Below, piece by piece: positions 11,201 to 19,618 of a stretch of DNA of 64,000 nt. Below the pieces are notes generated by a model. It had not been told where the DNA came from, did not search any database, and was given only the letters and a program-made list of their open reading frames with translations. A program made the position numbers and the translations under genes. Position 1 is the stretch's first letter. Each line of letters begins with the position of its first letter. Source of the DNA: an uncultured Ruminococcus sp. (lineage in GTDB: Bacteria > Bacillota > Clostridia > Oscillospirales > Ruminococcaceae); contig CAMKMD010000004.1 in the NCBI GenBank assembly GCA_946413815.1, forward strand, positions 1-64,000, read 5' to 3'.

Positions 11201-12802
11201 GGCGTGGGACTTATCTCACCTCCTCCCCATCACGATATCTATTCCATCGAGGATCTTGCACAGCTGATATATGATCTGAAGAATGCCAATGACAGCGCAA
11301 GGATCTCTGTAAAGCTGGTATCCGAGGCCGGAGTCGGCACAGTTGCGGCAGGTGTTGCAAAGGCCGGCGCACAGGTAATACTCATCTCCGGCTATGACGG
11401 AGGTACCGGTGCGGCTCCAAAGAGCTCGATATACAATGCAGGTCTTCCGTGGGAGCTCGGCGTTGCTGAGGCACATCAGACACTCATGCTCAACGGTCTG
11501 CGTTCAAGAGTCCGCATAGAGACAGACGGAAAGCTCATGACTGGACGTGATGTCCTTGTAGCTGCTCTTCTCGGTGCTGAGGAGTTCGGATTCGCTACCG
11601 CACCGCTGGTAACCATGGGCTGTGTTATGATGAGAGTCTGCAACCTTGATACCTGTCCTATGGGTATAGCAACACAGAATCCCGAGCTGAGAAAGCGCTT
11701 CCGCGGCAAGCCTGAGTATATAGTGAACTTCATGCACTTCATCGCTCAGGAAGTAAGGGAGTATATGGCAAAGCTCGGCATACGCACATTCGATGAGCTC
11801 GTAGGCCGCAGCGACCTCCTGCAGGTTAAGGAAACCACAGCAGACAAGAATATAGACTTCACGAATATACTTGCATCAGCAGTAAGCGGAGAGAAGCAGC
11901 ACTTCGATCCTGAAGATATTTATGATTTTGAACTTGACAAGACCATAGATCGACGTGTTATAATGAAGAAGCTGGGAGCCGCTTTAAAGAACGGCACACC
12001 CAAGTCCATTTCCATAGACGTTGTCAATACAGACCGCTCGGTAGGTACTCTCACGGGTGCCGAGATAACACGCATCCACGGCGAGAATACCCTCCCCGAT
12101 GACACCTTCACAGTCAGCTGCACAGGCAGCGGCGGACAGTCCTTCGGCGCATTCATACCCAAGGGACTCACTCTCAGGCTCACAGGCGACAGCAATGACT
12201 ACTTCGGCAAGGGTCTCTCAGGCGGAAAGCTCATACTCACTCCTCCCGCCGGCGCAGGCTTCGATGCAAGCGAGAATATCATCGTCGGAAACGTAGCACT
12301 CTACGGTGCTACCTCCGGCAAGGCCTTCATCAATGGCATAGCAGGAGAGCGCTTCTGTGTAAGAAACTCCGGTGCTATAGCAGTATGTGAAGGAACAGGC
12401 GATCACGGCTGCGAGTATATGACAGGCGGAAGAGCAGTCATACTCGGCAATACCGGCAAGAACTTTGCTGCCGGTATGTCAGGCGGCATAGCCTACGTGC
12501 TCGATGAAAAGCATGACCTCTACACACGTCTGAACAAGGCTCTCGTTTCACTTGAAGCCGTGACGGATGAAGAGGATATAAACGAGCTCAGGGAGATAAT
12601 CACGGAGTATGCAGAGGCAACAGCTTCACCGAAGGCAGCAGCAATACTTGCCGACTTCGACCGCTGTCTGCCGGGCTTCAAGAAAGTCATCCCGCACGAT
12701 TACGCAAAGATACAGAGCACTGTCAAGTCGCTTGAAAGATCCGGCGTATCACATGAGCAGGCTGAGATAGAAGCCTTTGAACTGATAACCAAGGGGGCTT
12801 GA
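8267..12802 (+). CDS. gltB: glutamate synthase, large (alpha) subunit
   Basis: Transfers the amide nitrogen of glutamine to 2-oxoglutarate, giving two glutamates, with electrons delivered by the GltD subunit. The 1511-residue protein has a ~24-residue propeptide ending in FEHDN, then the N-terminal nucleophile cysteine (C25, CGIGAVVS). Next come the class II amidotransferase domain, the central and FMN-binding synthase domain (KTGAMSYGSISQEAHECMA; ISGYDGGTGAAPKSS; a 3Fe-4S cysteine cluster near CNLDTCPMGIATQ) and the C-terminal beta-helix GXGXG domain. I chose MDNFRNES because the longer reading frame starts inside the leader terminator. It heads the rightward nitrogen operon, with gltD four bases downstream. 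Confidence 0.97.
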   Translation: MDNFRNESPYDQQGLYDPRFEHDNCGIGAVVSIRGEQSRYVVDSALTIVEKLEHRAGKDAEGKTGDGVGLLVQMPYSFFITEAAKLGCDIGGKGDFGVGMFFFPQNEMKRSQAKKQFELIVRKNGMEFVCWREVPVSPCILGQKALDSMPHIMQAFVRRPEDCAKGLGFDRKLFIARREFEQSNENTYVCSLSSRTVVYKGMFLVDELRKFYTDLQSDTFVSAIATVHSRFSTNTNPSWQKAHPNRLIVHNGEINTITGNADKMLAREETMSCEALSGDMHRILPPLNVNGSDSARLDNSLEFLVMSGMPLPLAVMIMIPEPWKNDRTISKAKYDLYQYYATMMEPWDGPASIIFSDGEIMGAVLDRNGLRPSRYCVTSDGFLILSSETGCIDIPPEKIVKKDRLRPGKMLLADTKQGRIIEDDEIKNTYASRQPYGEWLDSNLVRLHDLHIPNKGVRTYTEEELAKLQKAFGYTYEEVRTSILPMAEKGAEPIASMGSDIPLPPLDKQSPPLFNYFRQLFAQVTNPPFDAIREESVTDTSVYLGKDGNILEEKPENCHVLKIENPILTETDMLKIRSLSGKGLRSAVIPITYYIGTSLEKAVERLFIDADKAYRDGANILILSDRDVDEFHCAIPSLLAVAALQQHLVNTKKRTSVAMVLESAEPREVHHFAALLGYGACAVNPYLAHETIRSLIEEGSLDKDFYAAEDDYNSAILHGIVKIASKMGISTIQSYQGSKLFEAVGISEELINRYFSGTVSRIGGIGLADISRRTEKLHTAAFDPLGLAVNSSIGSAGSHKLRSGKSEHLYTPETIHLLQQAAWTGSYDTFKAYTAAVTREDSELTLRSLLDIRFDENGGIPIDEVESVESICRRFKTGAMSYGSISQEAHECMAVAMNSIGGKSNSGEGGESPERLKSDRCSAIKQVASGRFGVTSEYLVSAQEIQIKMAQGAKPGEGGHLPSGKVYPWIAKTRHSTAGVGLISPPPHHDIYSIEDLAQLIYDLKNANDSARISVKLVSEAGVGTVAAGVAKAGAQVILISGYDGGTGAAPKSSIYNAGLPWELGVAEAHQTLMLNGLRSRVRIETDGKLMTGRDVLVAALLGAEEFGFATAPLVTMGCVMMRVCNLDTCPMGIATQNPELRKRFRGKPEYIVNFMHFIAQEVREYMAKLGIRTFDELVGRSDLLQVKETTADKNIDFTNILASAVSGEKQHFDPEDIYDFELDKTIDRRVIMKKLGAALKNGTPKSISIDVVNTDRSVGTLTGAEITRIHGENTLPDDTFTVSCTGSGGQSFGAFIPKGLTLRLTGDSNDYFGKGLSGGKLILTPPAGAGFDASENIIVGNVALYGATSGKAFINGIAGERFCVRNSGAIAVCEGTGDHGCEYMTGGRAVILGNTGKNFAAGMSGGIAYVLDEKHDLYTRLNKALVSLEAVTDEEDINELREIITEYAEATASPKAAAILADFDRCLPGFKKVIPHDYAKIQSTVKSLERSGVSHEQAEIEAFELITKGA

Positions 12803-12806
12803 GAAA

Positions 12807-14294
12807 ATGGGAAAGGCAACAGGATTCCTTGAATACACAAGGACGGAGGCAGCCGCAAAGGAGCCTCTTGAGAGAATAAAGGACTTCAACGAATTCCATA
12901 TCCCGCTCGGCGAGGAGCAGAGGAAGGAGCAGGCATCAAGGTGTATGGACTGCGGAGTGCCATTCTGTCAGAACGGCAGGATGCTCTGCGGCATGATGTC
13001 AGGCTGTCCCCTCAACAACCTCATTCCCGAGTGGAACGATCTTATTTACCGCGGACAGAAGGAGCAGGCTCTTGAACGTCTCCTTATGACGAACAGCTTT
13101 CCGGAATTCACCTCAAGGGTGTGTCCGGCGCTGTGCGAGAAGGCCTGCACCTGCGGGGTGTACGACAGCCCCGTAACGGTAAAGGAGAATGAGAACTCGC
13201 TGATAGAGTACGGCTTTGAGAAGGGGCTTATGCAGCCGCAGATACCGGCTGTAAGGAGCGGCAAGAAGGTAGCTGTCATCGGTTCAGGTCCGGCAGGACT
13301 TGCAGCAGCCGATACCCTCAACAAGCGCGGCCATAGCGTTACAGTATACGAGCGCTCCGACCGTCCGGGCGGACTTCTGATGTACGGCATCCCGAACATG
13401 AAGCTCGAGAAACATATCATCGAGCGCCGCCTCAGACTCATGGAGGCGGAGGGCGTTGAGTTCGTGACGAATGCTGATGTGGGAAAAACCATATCCGCAG
13501 AGGAGATAAAGGAAAGCAGCGATGCGGTCATACTCGCCTGCGGTTCATCCAATCCGAGGGATATAAAGACTGAGGGCAGGGATGCGCAGGGTATCTTCTT
13601 TGCTGTTGATTTCCTGAAAGCCACTACAAAAAGCCTGCTTGATTCCGGGCTGTCAGACGGGAAGTATATCTCCGCAAAGGATAAGAACGTGGTCATAATC
13701 GGCGGCGGTGATACCGGAAACGACTGCGTGGGCACCTCAGTGCGCCACGGATGCAGGTCAGTGACTCAGCTTGAGATGATGCCGAAGCTCCCCGACGAAA
13801 GGGCGGGTAATAATCCCTGGCCGGAGTGGCCGAGAGTCTGCAAGACGGACTACGGTCAGGAGGAGGCAATTGCCGTATTCGGCCATGATCCCCGTATCTA
13901 TCAGACAACAGTAAAGGAATTCATCAAGGATGACAAGGGCGCGCTGACTGCGATAAAGACAGTCAAGCTCGAGTTCGGTACTGATCCCGAGACCGGCAGA
14001 CGCACCATGAATGAGGTAAAGGGCAGCGAGGAGATCATCCCCTGCGAACTCTGCCTTATCGCCGCAGGATTCCTCGGATGTCAGGGCTATGTTGCTGAGG
14101 CCTTCGGAGCTGAGCTCGACCAGCGTACGAATGTGAAGACTGCTCCCGGCAGTCACAGGACAAGTACAGACAAGGTATTCACCGCCGGTGATATGCACAT
14201 CGGACAATCCCTTGTGGTGCGTGCTATACGTGAAGGACGCGACGCAGCAGCAGATGTGGATGAATACCTCATGGGATACACAAACCTAAGATAA
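12807..14294 (+). CDS. gltD: glutamate synthase, small (beta) subunit
   Basis: NAD(P)H-oxidising flavoprotein that feeds electrons to GltB. The N-terminal cysteine groups for iron-sulfur clusters are visible (CMDCGVPFC, CGMMSGCPLNN, CPALCEKACTCG). The FAD-binding fold follows with GSGPAGLAAADTL near residue 155, and the NAD(P)H fold with GGGDTGNDCVGTSVRHG near residue 300. At 495 residues it has the usual beta-subunit length. It follows gltB by four bases and precedes the GlnA-like gene by eleven, so it is clearly cotranscribed. Confidence 0.96.
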   Translation: MGKATGFLEYTRTEAAAKEPLERIKDFNEFHIPLGEEQRKEQASRCMDCGVPFCQNGRMLCGMMSGCPLNNLIPEWNDLIYRGQKEQALERLLMTNSFPEFTSRVCPALCEKACTCGVYDSPVTVKENENSLIEYGFEKGLMQPQIPAVRSGKKVAVIGSGPAGLAAADTLNKRGHSVTVYERSDRPGGLLMYGIPNMKLEKHIIERRLRLMEAEGVEFVTNADVGKTISAEEIKESSDAVILACGSSNPRDIKTEGRDAQGIFFAVDFLKATTKSLLDSGLSDGKYISAKDKNVVIIGGGDTGNDCVGTSVRHGCRSVTQLEMMPKLPDERAGNNPWPEWPRVCKTDYGQEEAIAVFGHDPRIYQTTVKEFIKDDKGALTAIKTVKLEFGTDPETGRRTMNEVKGSEEIIPCELCLIAAGFLGCQGYVAEAFGAELDQRTNVKTAPGSHRTSTDKVFTAGDMHIGQSLVVRAIREGRDAAADVDEYLMGYTNLR

Positions 14295-14305
14295 CGGAGG
14301 AAGAT

Positions 14306-15583
14306 ATGATCTATTCAGAAAACGAGATATTGCAGTATATCGAAGAGAACGACGTCAAGTTCGTAAAGCTGACCTTCTGTGATCTGCACGGAAGGCTGAA
14401 GAATATTTCCATACTCTCATCGGAGCTCGCTGTGACCTTTGAGAGCGGTCTCAGGATAGCAGCCAAGAAGATAGCCGGCTTCGGTGCAGCAAACGGCAGA
14501 GACCTTTTCCTGTTCCCGGATGCACAGACCATGACAGTCCTTCCCTGGAGACCGCAGCAGGGAAGAGTAATAAGGATGTACTGCTATATCCGTTACAAGG
14601 ACGGCACCCCCTTCGAGGGCGACAGCCGTTTCTTCCTGAAGAAGGCCATGAAGGCGGCTGTCAAGGCGGGTTACTGTTTCCGCTTCGGCACCTCCTGCGA
14701 GTTCACACTCTTCCGAACTGACAGCAACGGTCTCCCTGTCAAGGTGCCGCATGACTATGCCGGCTACTGCGATACCGCACCCGATGACAAGGGGGAGAAT
14801 ATCCGGCGCGATGTATGTCTCACTCTTGAACAGATGGGGATACAGCCTGTATCCTCACGTCATGAGAGCGGCTGCGGCCAGCATGAGATAGATTTCAACT
14901 CCTCTTCCGCACTGAAGGCTGCGGATACCTTCCTCAGCTTCCGCTCCGCTGTAAAATCCGTTGCGGAGACTCACGGAGTGCACGCAAGCTTCATGCCGAA
15001 GCCGGTGCGGAACGACTGCGGCAACGGTATGCACATAAGCTTCAATGTCTTCCCCGACAGTGATTTCCTTGAGGAGAGGGGACAGGAGTGCTGCGGCATG
15101 ATAAAGAGCGCTGCAGCAGGTATAATGAAGCGTATGCGCGAGATCGCGATGTTCACAAATTCAACAGTCAATTCATACGAAAGGCTCGGTGAGTTCACTG
15201 CGCCGAGGGATATACTCTGGTCTGACGAGGAGGGCTCACAGTTGATACGCATGGCGCCCGACACCGATGACAATTCCGTGGAGCTGAGAGCAGCAGACTG
15301 CGTATGTGATCCGTATTTCGTTTTCGGACTTATGATATATGCAGCTCTTGAGGGCATAGAGCAGAGACAGGAGCTGCCTGCGAAGAACAGCAGCAGCGGA
15401 AGACTGCCTGAGACACTCGGCGAGGCTGCTGATACTGCCGAGGGATCAGAGTTCCTGAAAAGGTATATCCCGGGAAGCATCCTTGAGGAGCTTGTCAGGT
15501 ACAGCCGTGACGAGTGGAAGGAGTATTCCTCCGCCTATGACAAGGAAGCATTCGAGGACAAGAAGTATTTCTACACGCTCTGA
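14306..15583 (+). CDS. GlnA-like protein with degenerate active site (possible nitrogen-sensor partner)
   Basis: A 425-residue homologue of type I glutamine synthetase. The overall fold signatures remain (GQHEIDF, SFMPKP, NGMHIS, VNSYERL, VELRAADC). Aligned by eye to the Salmonella enzyme, several active-site positions are changed: the GPEPEF motif reads GTSCEF (first metal-binding glutamate lost), GYEAP reads EFTAP (ammonia-site glutamate lost), NRSASIR reads EGSQLIR (one substrate arginine lost), and the N-terminal DGSS motif is absent. It is therefore probably not an efficient glutamine synthetase. A true synthetase is encoded by glnN. It sits eleven bases before the ANTAR regulator, so I infer a role in sensing or partner control. 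A ligase acting on another amine remains possible. Confidence 0.75.
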   Translation: MIYSENEILQYIEENDVKFVKLTFCDLHGRLKNISILSSELAVTFESGLRIAAKKIAGFGAANGRDLFLFPDAQTMTVLPWRPQQGRVIRMYCYIRYKDGTPFEGDSRFFLKKAMKAAVKAGYCFRFGTSCEFTLFRTDSNGLPVKVPHDYAGYCDTAPDDKGENIRRDVCLTLEQMGIQPVSSRHESGCGQHEIDFNSSSALKAADTFLSFRSAVKSVAETHGVHASFMPKPVRNDCGNGMHISFNVFPDSDFLEERGQECCGMIKSAAAGIMKRMREIAMFTNSTVNSYERLGEFTAPRDILWSDEEGSQLIRMAPDTDDNSVELRAADCVCDPYFVFGLMIYAALEGIEQRQELPAKNSSSGRLPETLGEAADTAEGSEFLKRYIPGSILEELVRYSRDEWKEYSSAYDKEAFEDKKYFYTL

Positions 15584-15594
15584 GGAGGAAGATT

Positions 15595-16176
15595 TTGGAA
15601 AAGATCCTTATAGTATCAGGTAATAAGGCCGCTTCCGAAGCACTCCTTGAATTCATACGCGGAACGTTCAAATGCTCCCCGAAGATAGTTGAATCGGCAT
15701 ATCAGGCAAAGACTCATCTTGAATCAGACCTGATGACCGAGCTCGTCATGATAAACTCGCCCCTCCTTGACGAATCCGGCGTGGAATTCGCCGAGTATGT
15801 AACGGGGAATACAGCAGCGAACTGCATACTGCTGATAAAGAGCGAGACAGCCGAGAAGATAGAGGAACGCGCCGAGAAGGCGGGCATCATCGTTGTCGGC
15901 AGGCCCTTCAGCAAGTCGGTGCTCTATCAGATTGTCAGGACGATTGATATAGCCCTTAACAGGTCAGCGGAGCTGTATGTCAGAAATGCCCGGCTTGAAG
16001 AGAGGATAGACGAGATACAGACCATCGACAAGGCGAAGTTCATGCTTATGGAGTACAAGGGCATGACAGAGAGCGAGGCTCATACCTATATCGAGCAGTA
16101 TGCCATGAACAAGCGCAAGAAGAAGAGCCTTGCGGCGGCTGCGGTGATAGACAAGCTCAGTGAGCAGTATTTGTAA
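15595..16176 (+). CDS. ANTAR-domain antitermination regulator with pseudo-receiver
   Basis: A 193-residue two-domain protein. Residues 1-120 form a CheY-like receiver that lacks the phosphorylation pocket: the paired acidic residues after strand 1 read VSGNK, the acceptor aspartate position reads MINSPLL, and the conserved lysine reads GRPF. A coiled-coil linker leads to a C-terminal ANTAR domain (about 130-190) with the family core LMEYKGMTESEAH and YAMNKRKKKS. ANTAR proteins bind paired or single hexaloop RNA hairpins and stop intrinsic terminators from forming. The start is a TTG with GAGGAGG upstream. Candidate targets lie in both nitrogen leaders and before asnB. Without a phosphorylatable receiver it is probably driven by a protein partner or ligand, with the adjacent GlnA-like protein the obvious candidate. 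Confidence 0.88.
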   Translation: MEKILIVSGNKAASEALLEFIRGTFKCSPKIVESAYQAKTHLESDLMTELVMINSPLLDESGVEFAEYVTGNTAANCILLIKSETAEKIEERAEKAGIIVVGRPFSKSVLYQIVRTIDIALNRSAELYVRNARLEERIDEIQTIDKAKFMLMEYKGMTESEAHTYIEQYAMNKRKKKSLAAAAVIDKLSEQYL

Positions 16177-16188
16177 GAAGGTGCGGGA

Positions 16189-17610
16189 ATGTTTGATACG
16201 ATACACGAGGAATGCGGAGTATTCGGGATATACGAAAACAAGACCTCCAATGTTGCGGCCTCTGTCTGCTACGGGTTATATGCCCTTCAGCACAGGGGAC
16301 AGGAGAGCTGCGGCATAACGGTCTGCGATGACGGGATATTCCGGCACAAGCGTGCGGACGGCCTTGTTTCAGAGGTCTTCAGCAAGGAGGAGATAGCAAA
16401 GCTCGGCAGCGGAAATATGGCTGTCGGACACGTACGATACTCCACCACCGGCGGCCACAGCCACAATAACATACAGCCCCTTGTCATACGCCATGTCAAG
16501 GGAAATATGGCTCTCGTCCACAACGGCAACCTTGTGAATGCCGCGGAGCTGAGAAGCTCCTTCGAGATGACAGGAGCCATATTCCACGGCACGTCCGATA
16601 CCGAGGCCATAGCCTATTCCATCGTGCGGGAGCGCCTGACGAGCAGCTCCACAGAGGAAGCTGTGGAGAGGGCGATGCCATTCATAAGGGGTGCTTACTC
16701 CTGCATACTCATGACGGCAACGAAGCTCATTGCCTTCCGTGATCCGGACGGCTTCCGGCCGCTCTGCATCGGCAGGACACATGACGGCGCCTATATCGTC
16801 GCATCTGAATCCTGTGCTCTCGAGACAGTAGGTGCCGAGTTCGTCCGAGATGTGGAGGCCGGAGAGATAGTTGTCATAGACGGCAGCGGACTGCGTTCCA
16901 TACGCACCAACTGTGCCGGCAGAAGGAATATCTGCATATTCGAGTATATCTACTTCGCAAGGCCGGATTCCGTGATAGACGGAGTACCCGTGCATCTTGC
17001 GAGAGTGCGTGCGGGAAGACTCCTTGCAGAGCACAGCCCTGCAGATGCGGATATAGTCATAGGAGTGCCGGATTCGGGCCTCGATGCAGCCCTCGGCTAT
17101 GCCCAGGCGAGCGGCATACCCTACGGCATAGGCTTCATCAAGAACAAGTACATCGGCAGGAGCTTCATACAGCCCGACCAGGACCAGCGTGAGAATGCCG
17201 TCAGGATAAAGCTCAATGCTATCCGCGAGACTGTCGGCGGCAAGCGCGTGGTAATGATAGATGATTCGATCGTAAGAGGTACTACGAGCGGCAGGATAGT
17301 ACGCCTGCTGCGGGAGGCGGGAGCAAGCGAGGTGCACGTAAGGATATCCTCGCCGCCCTTCCTGCATTCATGCTACTTCGGAACGGATATCGATTCCGAG
17401 GAGAATCTCATAGCAGGCAGATGCCATTCGACGGAGGAGATAGCAAGGTATATCGGTGCTGATTCTCTTGCCTACCTCCCGACGGAATGCCTCAGCGGCC
17501 TTATCGGCGGTGGCAGCGGCTTTTGCATGGGCTGCTTTACAGGCAGCTATCCCGTAGACGTTTCAGGCGCCGGCGGAAAGAATAAATTTGATGAGAAGAT
17601 ACATAGGTGA
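16189..17610 (+). CDS. purF: amidophosphoribosyltransferase
   Basis: First committed step of purine synthesis: PRPP plus glutamine gives phosphoribosylamine. An eight-residue propeptide (MFDTIHEE) precedes nucleophile C9 in CGVFGIYEN. The PRPP-binding loop VVMIDDSIVRGTTSG is intact. Cysteines near the C-terminus (GFCMGCFTGSYP) and in HSCYFG place it in the iron-sulfur-containing Bacillus-type class. The 473 residues are full length. It is part of the glutamine-using rightward operon, twelve bases after the ANTAR gene, and is the only purine gene here, which suggests recruitment into nitrogen control. Confidence 0.96.
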   Translation: MFDTIHEECGVFGIYENKTSNVAASVCYGLYALQHRGQESCGITVCDDGIFRHKRADGLVSEVFSKEEIAKLGSGNMAVGHVRYSTTGGHSHNNIQPLVIRHVKGNMALVHNGNLVNAAELRSSFEMTGAIFHGTSDTEAIAYSIVRERLTSSSTEEAVERAMPFIRGAYSCILMTATKLIAFRDPDGFRPLCIGRTHDGAYIVASESCALETVGAEFVRDVEAGEIVVIDGSGLRSIRTNCAGRRNICIFEYIYFARPDSVIDGVPVHLARVRAGRLLAEHSPADADIVIGVPDSGLDAALGYAQASGIPYGIGFIKNKYIGRSFIQPDQDQRENAVRIKLNAIRETVGGKRVVMIDDSIVRGTTSGRIVRLLREAGASEVHVRISSPPFLHSCYFGTDIDSEENLIAGRCHSTEEIARYIGADSLAYLPTECLSGLIGGGSGFCMGCFTGSYPVDVSGAGGKNKFDEKIHR

Positions 17611-17625
17611 GATCATTTAAACGGT

Positions 17626-17651
17626 GCTGTACATCAACGGCGATGTGCAGC
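17626..17651 (+). promoter_or_regulatory. ANTAR-type hexaloop hairpin between purF and asnB
   Basis: A ten-base-pair stem (17626-17635 with 17642-17651, one G-U pair) carries the six-base loop AACGGC, again with A1 and G4. The flanks TC-loop-GA resemble the two leader hairpins. No uridine tract follows, so here it may affect mRNA processing or asnB translation rather than termination. Confidence 0.5.
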
Positions 17652-17684
17652 CGGTCATAAGCCTATTATTCGGAGGGATTTACT

Positions 17685-19265
17685 ATGTGTACGATAATGG
17701 CATACTGCGGTCTTGACGGCGGCACGGAAAAGGTCATGACGGGACTTAAAGCAACGGTGTCCCGCGGACCTGACGATCAGAGGATCGTGAAAGTTCCGGG
17801 AGGACTCCTCGGCTTTCAGAGACTTTCCATAATGGGACTGACACCTGAGGGTATGCAGCCCTTTGAGCTTGACGGCGATTTCGTTGTCTGCAACGGAGAG
17901 ATATACGGCTTCCGCAGACAGCGTGAGGAACTGAAAAAGCTCGGCTACACCTTCAGGAGCGACAGCGACTGCGAGATACTTCTCCCGCTCTACAGGGAGT
18001 ACGGAACGGATATGTTCGCCATGCTCGATGCCGAGTTTGCCTGCGTTATTTATGACAGCTCAGACCGCAGCTTCATAGCAGCAAGAGACCCGATAGGCAT
18101 ACGTCCGCTCTACTACGGCAAGGCGGAGGACGGCACCATGGTATTTGCCAGCGAGGCAAAGAACCTTGTGAAGATATGCAGCAGGATAATGCCCTTCCCG
18201 CCCGGACATTACTGGAAGGACGGCGAGTTCCGCTGCTACTGCGATATAACAAAGGTGGAAGAGGTCATACACGATGACCTTGAGACAGTGTGCAGGAATA
18301 TCCATGACAAGCTGGTTTCCGGCGTTGAGAAGAGACTCGATTCCGATGCAAAGGTGGGCTTTCTCCTCTCCGGCGGCCTTGATTCCTCACTGGTATGTTC
18401 CATTGCCCAGAGAAAGAGCGACAAGCCGATACGCACATTCGCCATCGGTATGAACACCGATGCCATCGACCTCAAATACGCAAAGCAGGTAGCTGACTAT
18501 ATCGGCAGCGACCACACAGAGGTCATAATAACCAGGGATGATGTTATTGCAGCGCTGGATGAAGTTATACATCTCCTCGGCACATTTGATATCACAACCA
18601 TACGTGCCAGCATGGGTATGTATCTTCTCTGCAAGGCCATCCACGAGCAGACAGATATCCGTGTTCTCCTGACCGGCGAGATATCCGATGAGCTCTTCGG
18701 ATACAAGTATACAGATTTTGCACCTTCTGCAGATGCCTTCCAGCAGGAATCCGTAAAGCGTGTACATGAGCTGCATATGTACGATGTGCTCCGTGCGGAC
18801 AGGTGTATTTCTGTAAACTCCCTTGAAGCAAGAGTACCCTTCGGCGACCTTGACTTTGTGAAGTACGTCATGGCAGTAGACCCGGAGATGAAGCTCAATA
18901 AATACAACAAGGGCAAGTACCTTCTCCGTCATGCCTTCGAGGGCGATTATCTCCCGCATGACATCCTTTACCGTGAGAAGGCAGCCTTCTCGGATGCTGT
19001 CGGACACTCCATGGTGGACTATCTCAAGGAGTATGCAGAGGAGCATTATCTGGACGAGGAGTATGAGCTCCTGCGCACCAGGTATACACACGCTCAGCCC
19101 TTTACAAAGGAATCACTGCTCTACCGTGAGATATTTGAGAAATACTATCCCGGCCAGAGTGATATGATCGTTGATTTCTGGATGCCCAACAAGGAGTGGG
19201 AGGGCTGCAACGTAAACGATCCCTCGGCAAGAGTGCTTTCAAACTACGGTGAGAGCGGAACATAA
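17685..19265 (+). CDS. asnB: asparagine synthase (glutamine-hydrolysing)
   Basis: Makes asparagine from aspartate, ATP and glutamine. The start MCTIMAYCG exposes catalytic Cys2 of the class II amidotransferase domain (residues 1-190). The synthetase domain has the PP-loop LLSGGLDSSLVC near residue 230 and the GEISDELFGYKYTDF segment. The 526 residues match the single-protein bacterial form. GGAGGG stands before the start. The 74-base gap after purF holds the hexaloop hairpin, so it is cotranscribed but perhaps separately tuned. It is the last gene of the rightward nitrogen operon. Confidence 0.94.
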   Translation: MCTIMAYCGLDGGTEKVMTGLKATVSRGPDDQRIVKVPGGLLGFQRLSIMGLTPEGMQPFELDGDFVVCNGEIYGFRRQREELKKLGYTFRSDSDCEILLPLYREYGTDMFAMLDAEFACVIYDSSDRSFIAARDPIGIRPLYYGKAEDGTMVFASEAKNLVKICSRIMPFPPGHYWKDGEFRCYCDITKVEEVIHDDLETVCRNIHDKLVSGVEKRLDSDAKVGFLLSGGLDSSLVCSIAQRKSDKPIRTFAIGMNTDAIDLKYAKQVADYIGSDHTEVIITRDDVIAALDEVIHLLGTFDITTIRASMGMYLLCKAIHEQTDIRVLLTGEISDELFGYKYTDFAPSADAFQQESVKRVHELHMYDVLRADRCISVNSLEARVPFGDLDFVKYVMAVDPEMKLNKYNKGKYLLRHAFEGDYLPHDILYREKAAFSDAVGHSMVDYLKEYAEEHYLDEEYELLRTRYTHAQPFTKESLLYREIFEKYYPGQSDMIVDFWMPNKEWEGCNVNDPSARVLSNYGESGT

Positions 19266-19340
19266 ATCATACTGGAGATCAGGCCTTATATGCCCGATGC
19301 CCGACCTTTCATAACAGCGGTTTCCTCACTGAGCGGGATT

Positions 19341-19444
19341 CTAAAGGGCCTTCGGCCCTTTAGCGGAGTCCAGAGGCAGAGCCTCTGGCAGGGTGTGGGA
19401 CAGAGTCCCGCATATATCCGCAAAGCGCCCTGCAAGTGAGGGCG
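19341..19444. repeat. tandem-hairpin intergenic repeat
   Basis: Four consecutive short-looped hairpins: 19341-19350 with 19354-19363; 19370-19377 with 19381-19388; 19394-19401 with 19405-19412; 19426-19431 with 19439-19444. Three have three-base loops. The last module recurs at 51-78 of this window, with GCGTCCCC following in both. It has no coding capacity, and the strict secondary structure suggests a mobile or dispersed palindromic repeat. The gap 19266-19340 before it shows nothing else recognisable. Confidence 0.7.
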
Positions 19445-19475
19445 TCCCCTGATAAAAAGTGAATTTACAGACAGG

Positions 19476-19508
19476 GAGATCAGGCATATAAAAGCCTGAT
19501 CTCTTTTT
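19476..19508 (+). terminator. intrinsic terminator
   Basis: A perfect ten-base-pair stem (19476-19485 with 19494-19503), eight-base loop and five thymines. It ends the gltB-asnB transcription unit after the tandem-hairpin repeat. Confidence 0.85.
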
Positions 19509-19524
19509 ATATCCTGATATGGTA

Positions 19525-19553
19525 TTGAAATCCATTCCGGCTTGTGTTATAAT
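19525..19553 (+). promoter_or_regulatory. promoter of the dockerin-protein gene
   Basis: TTGAAA (19525-19530), 17-base spacer, TATAAT (19548-19553), about 66 bases before the start codon at 19619. Confidence 0.8.
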
Positions 19554-19618
19554 GAAGAAAAACGAGAGATAAGAACGATGAGAATGAAAACATTATTATA
19601 ATGAGGGAGGAAACCATC

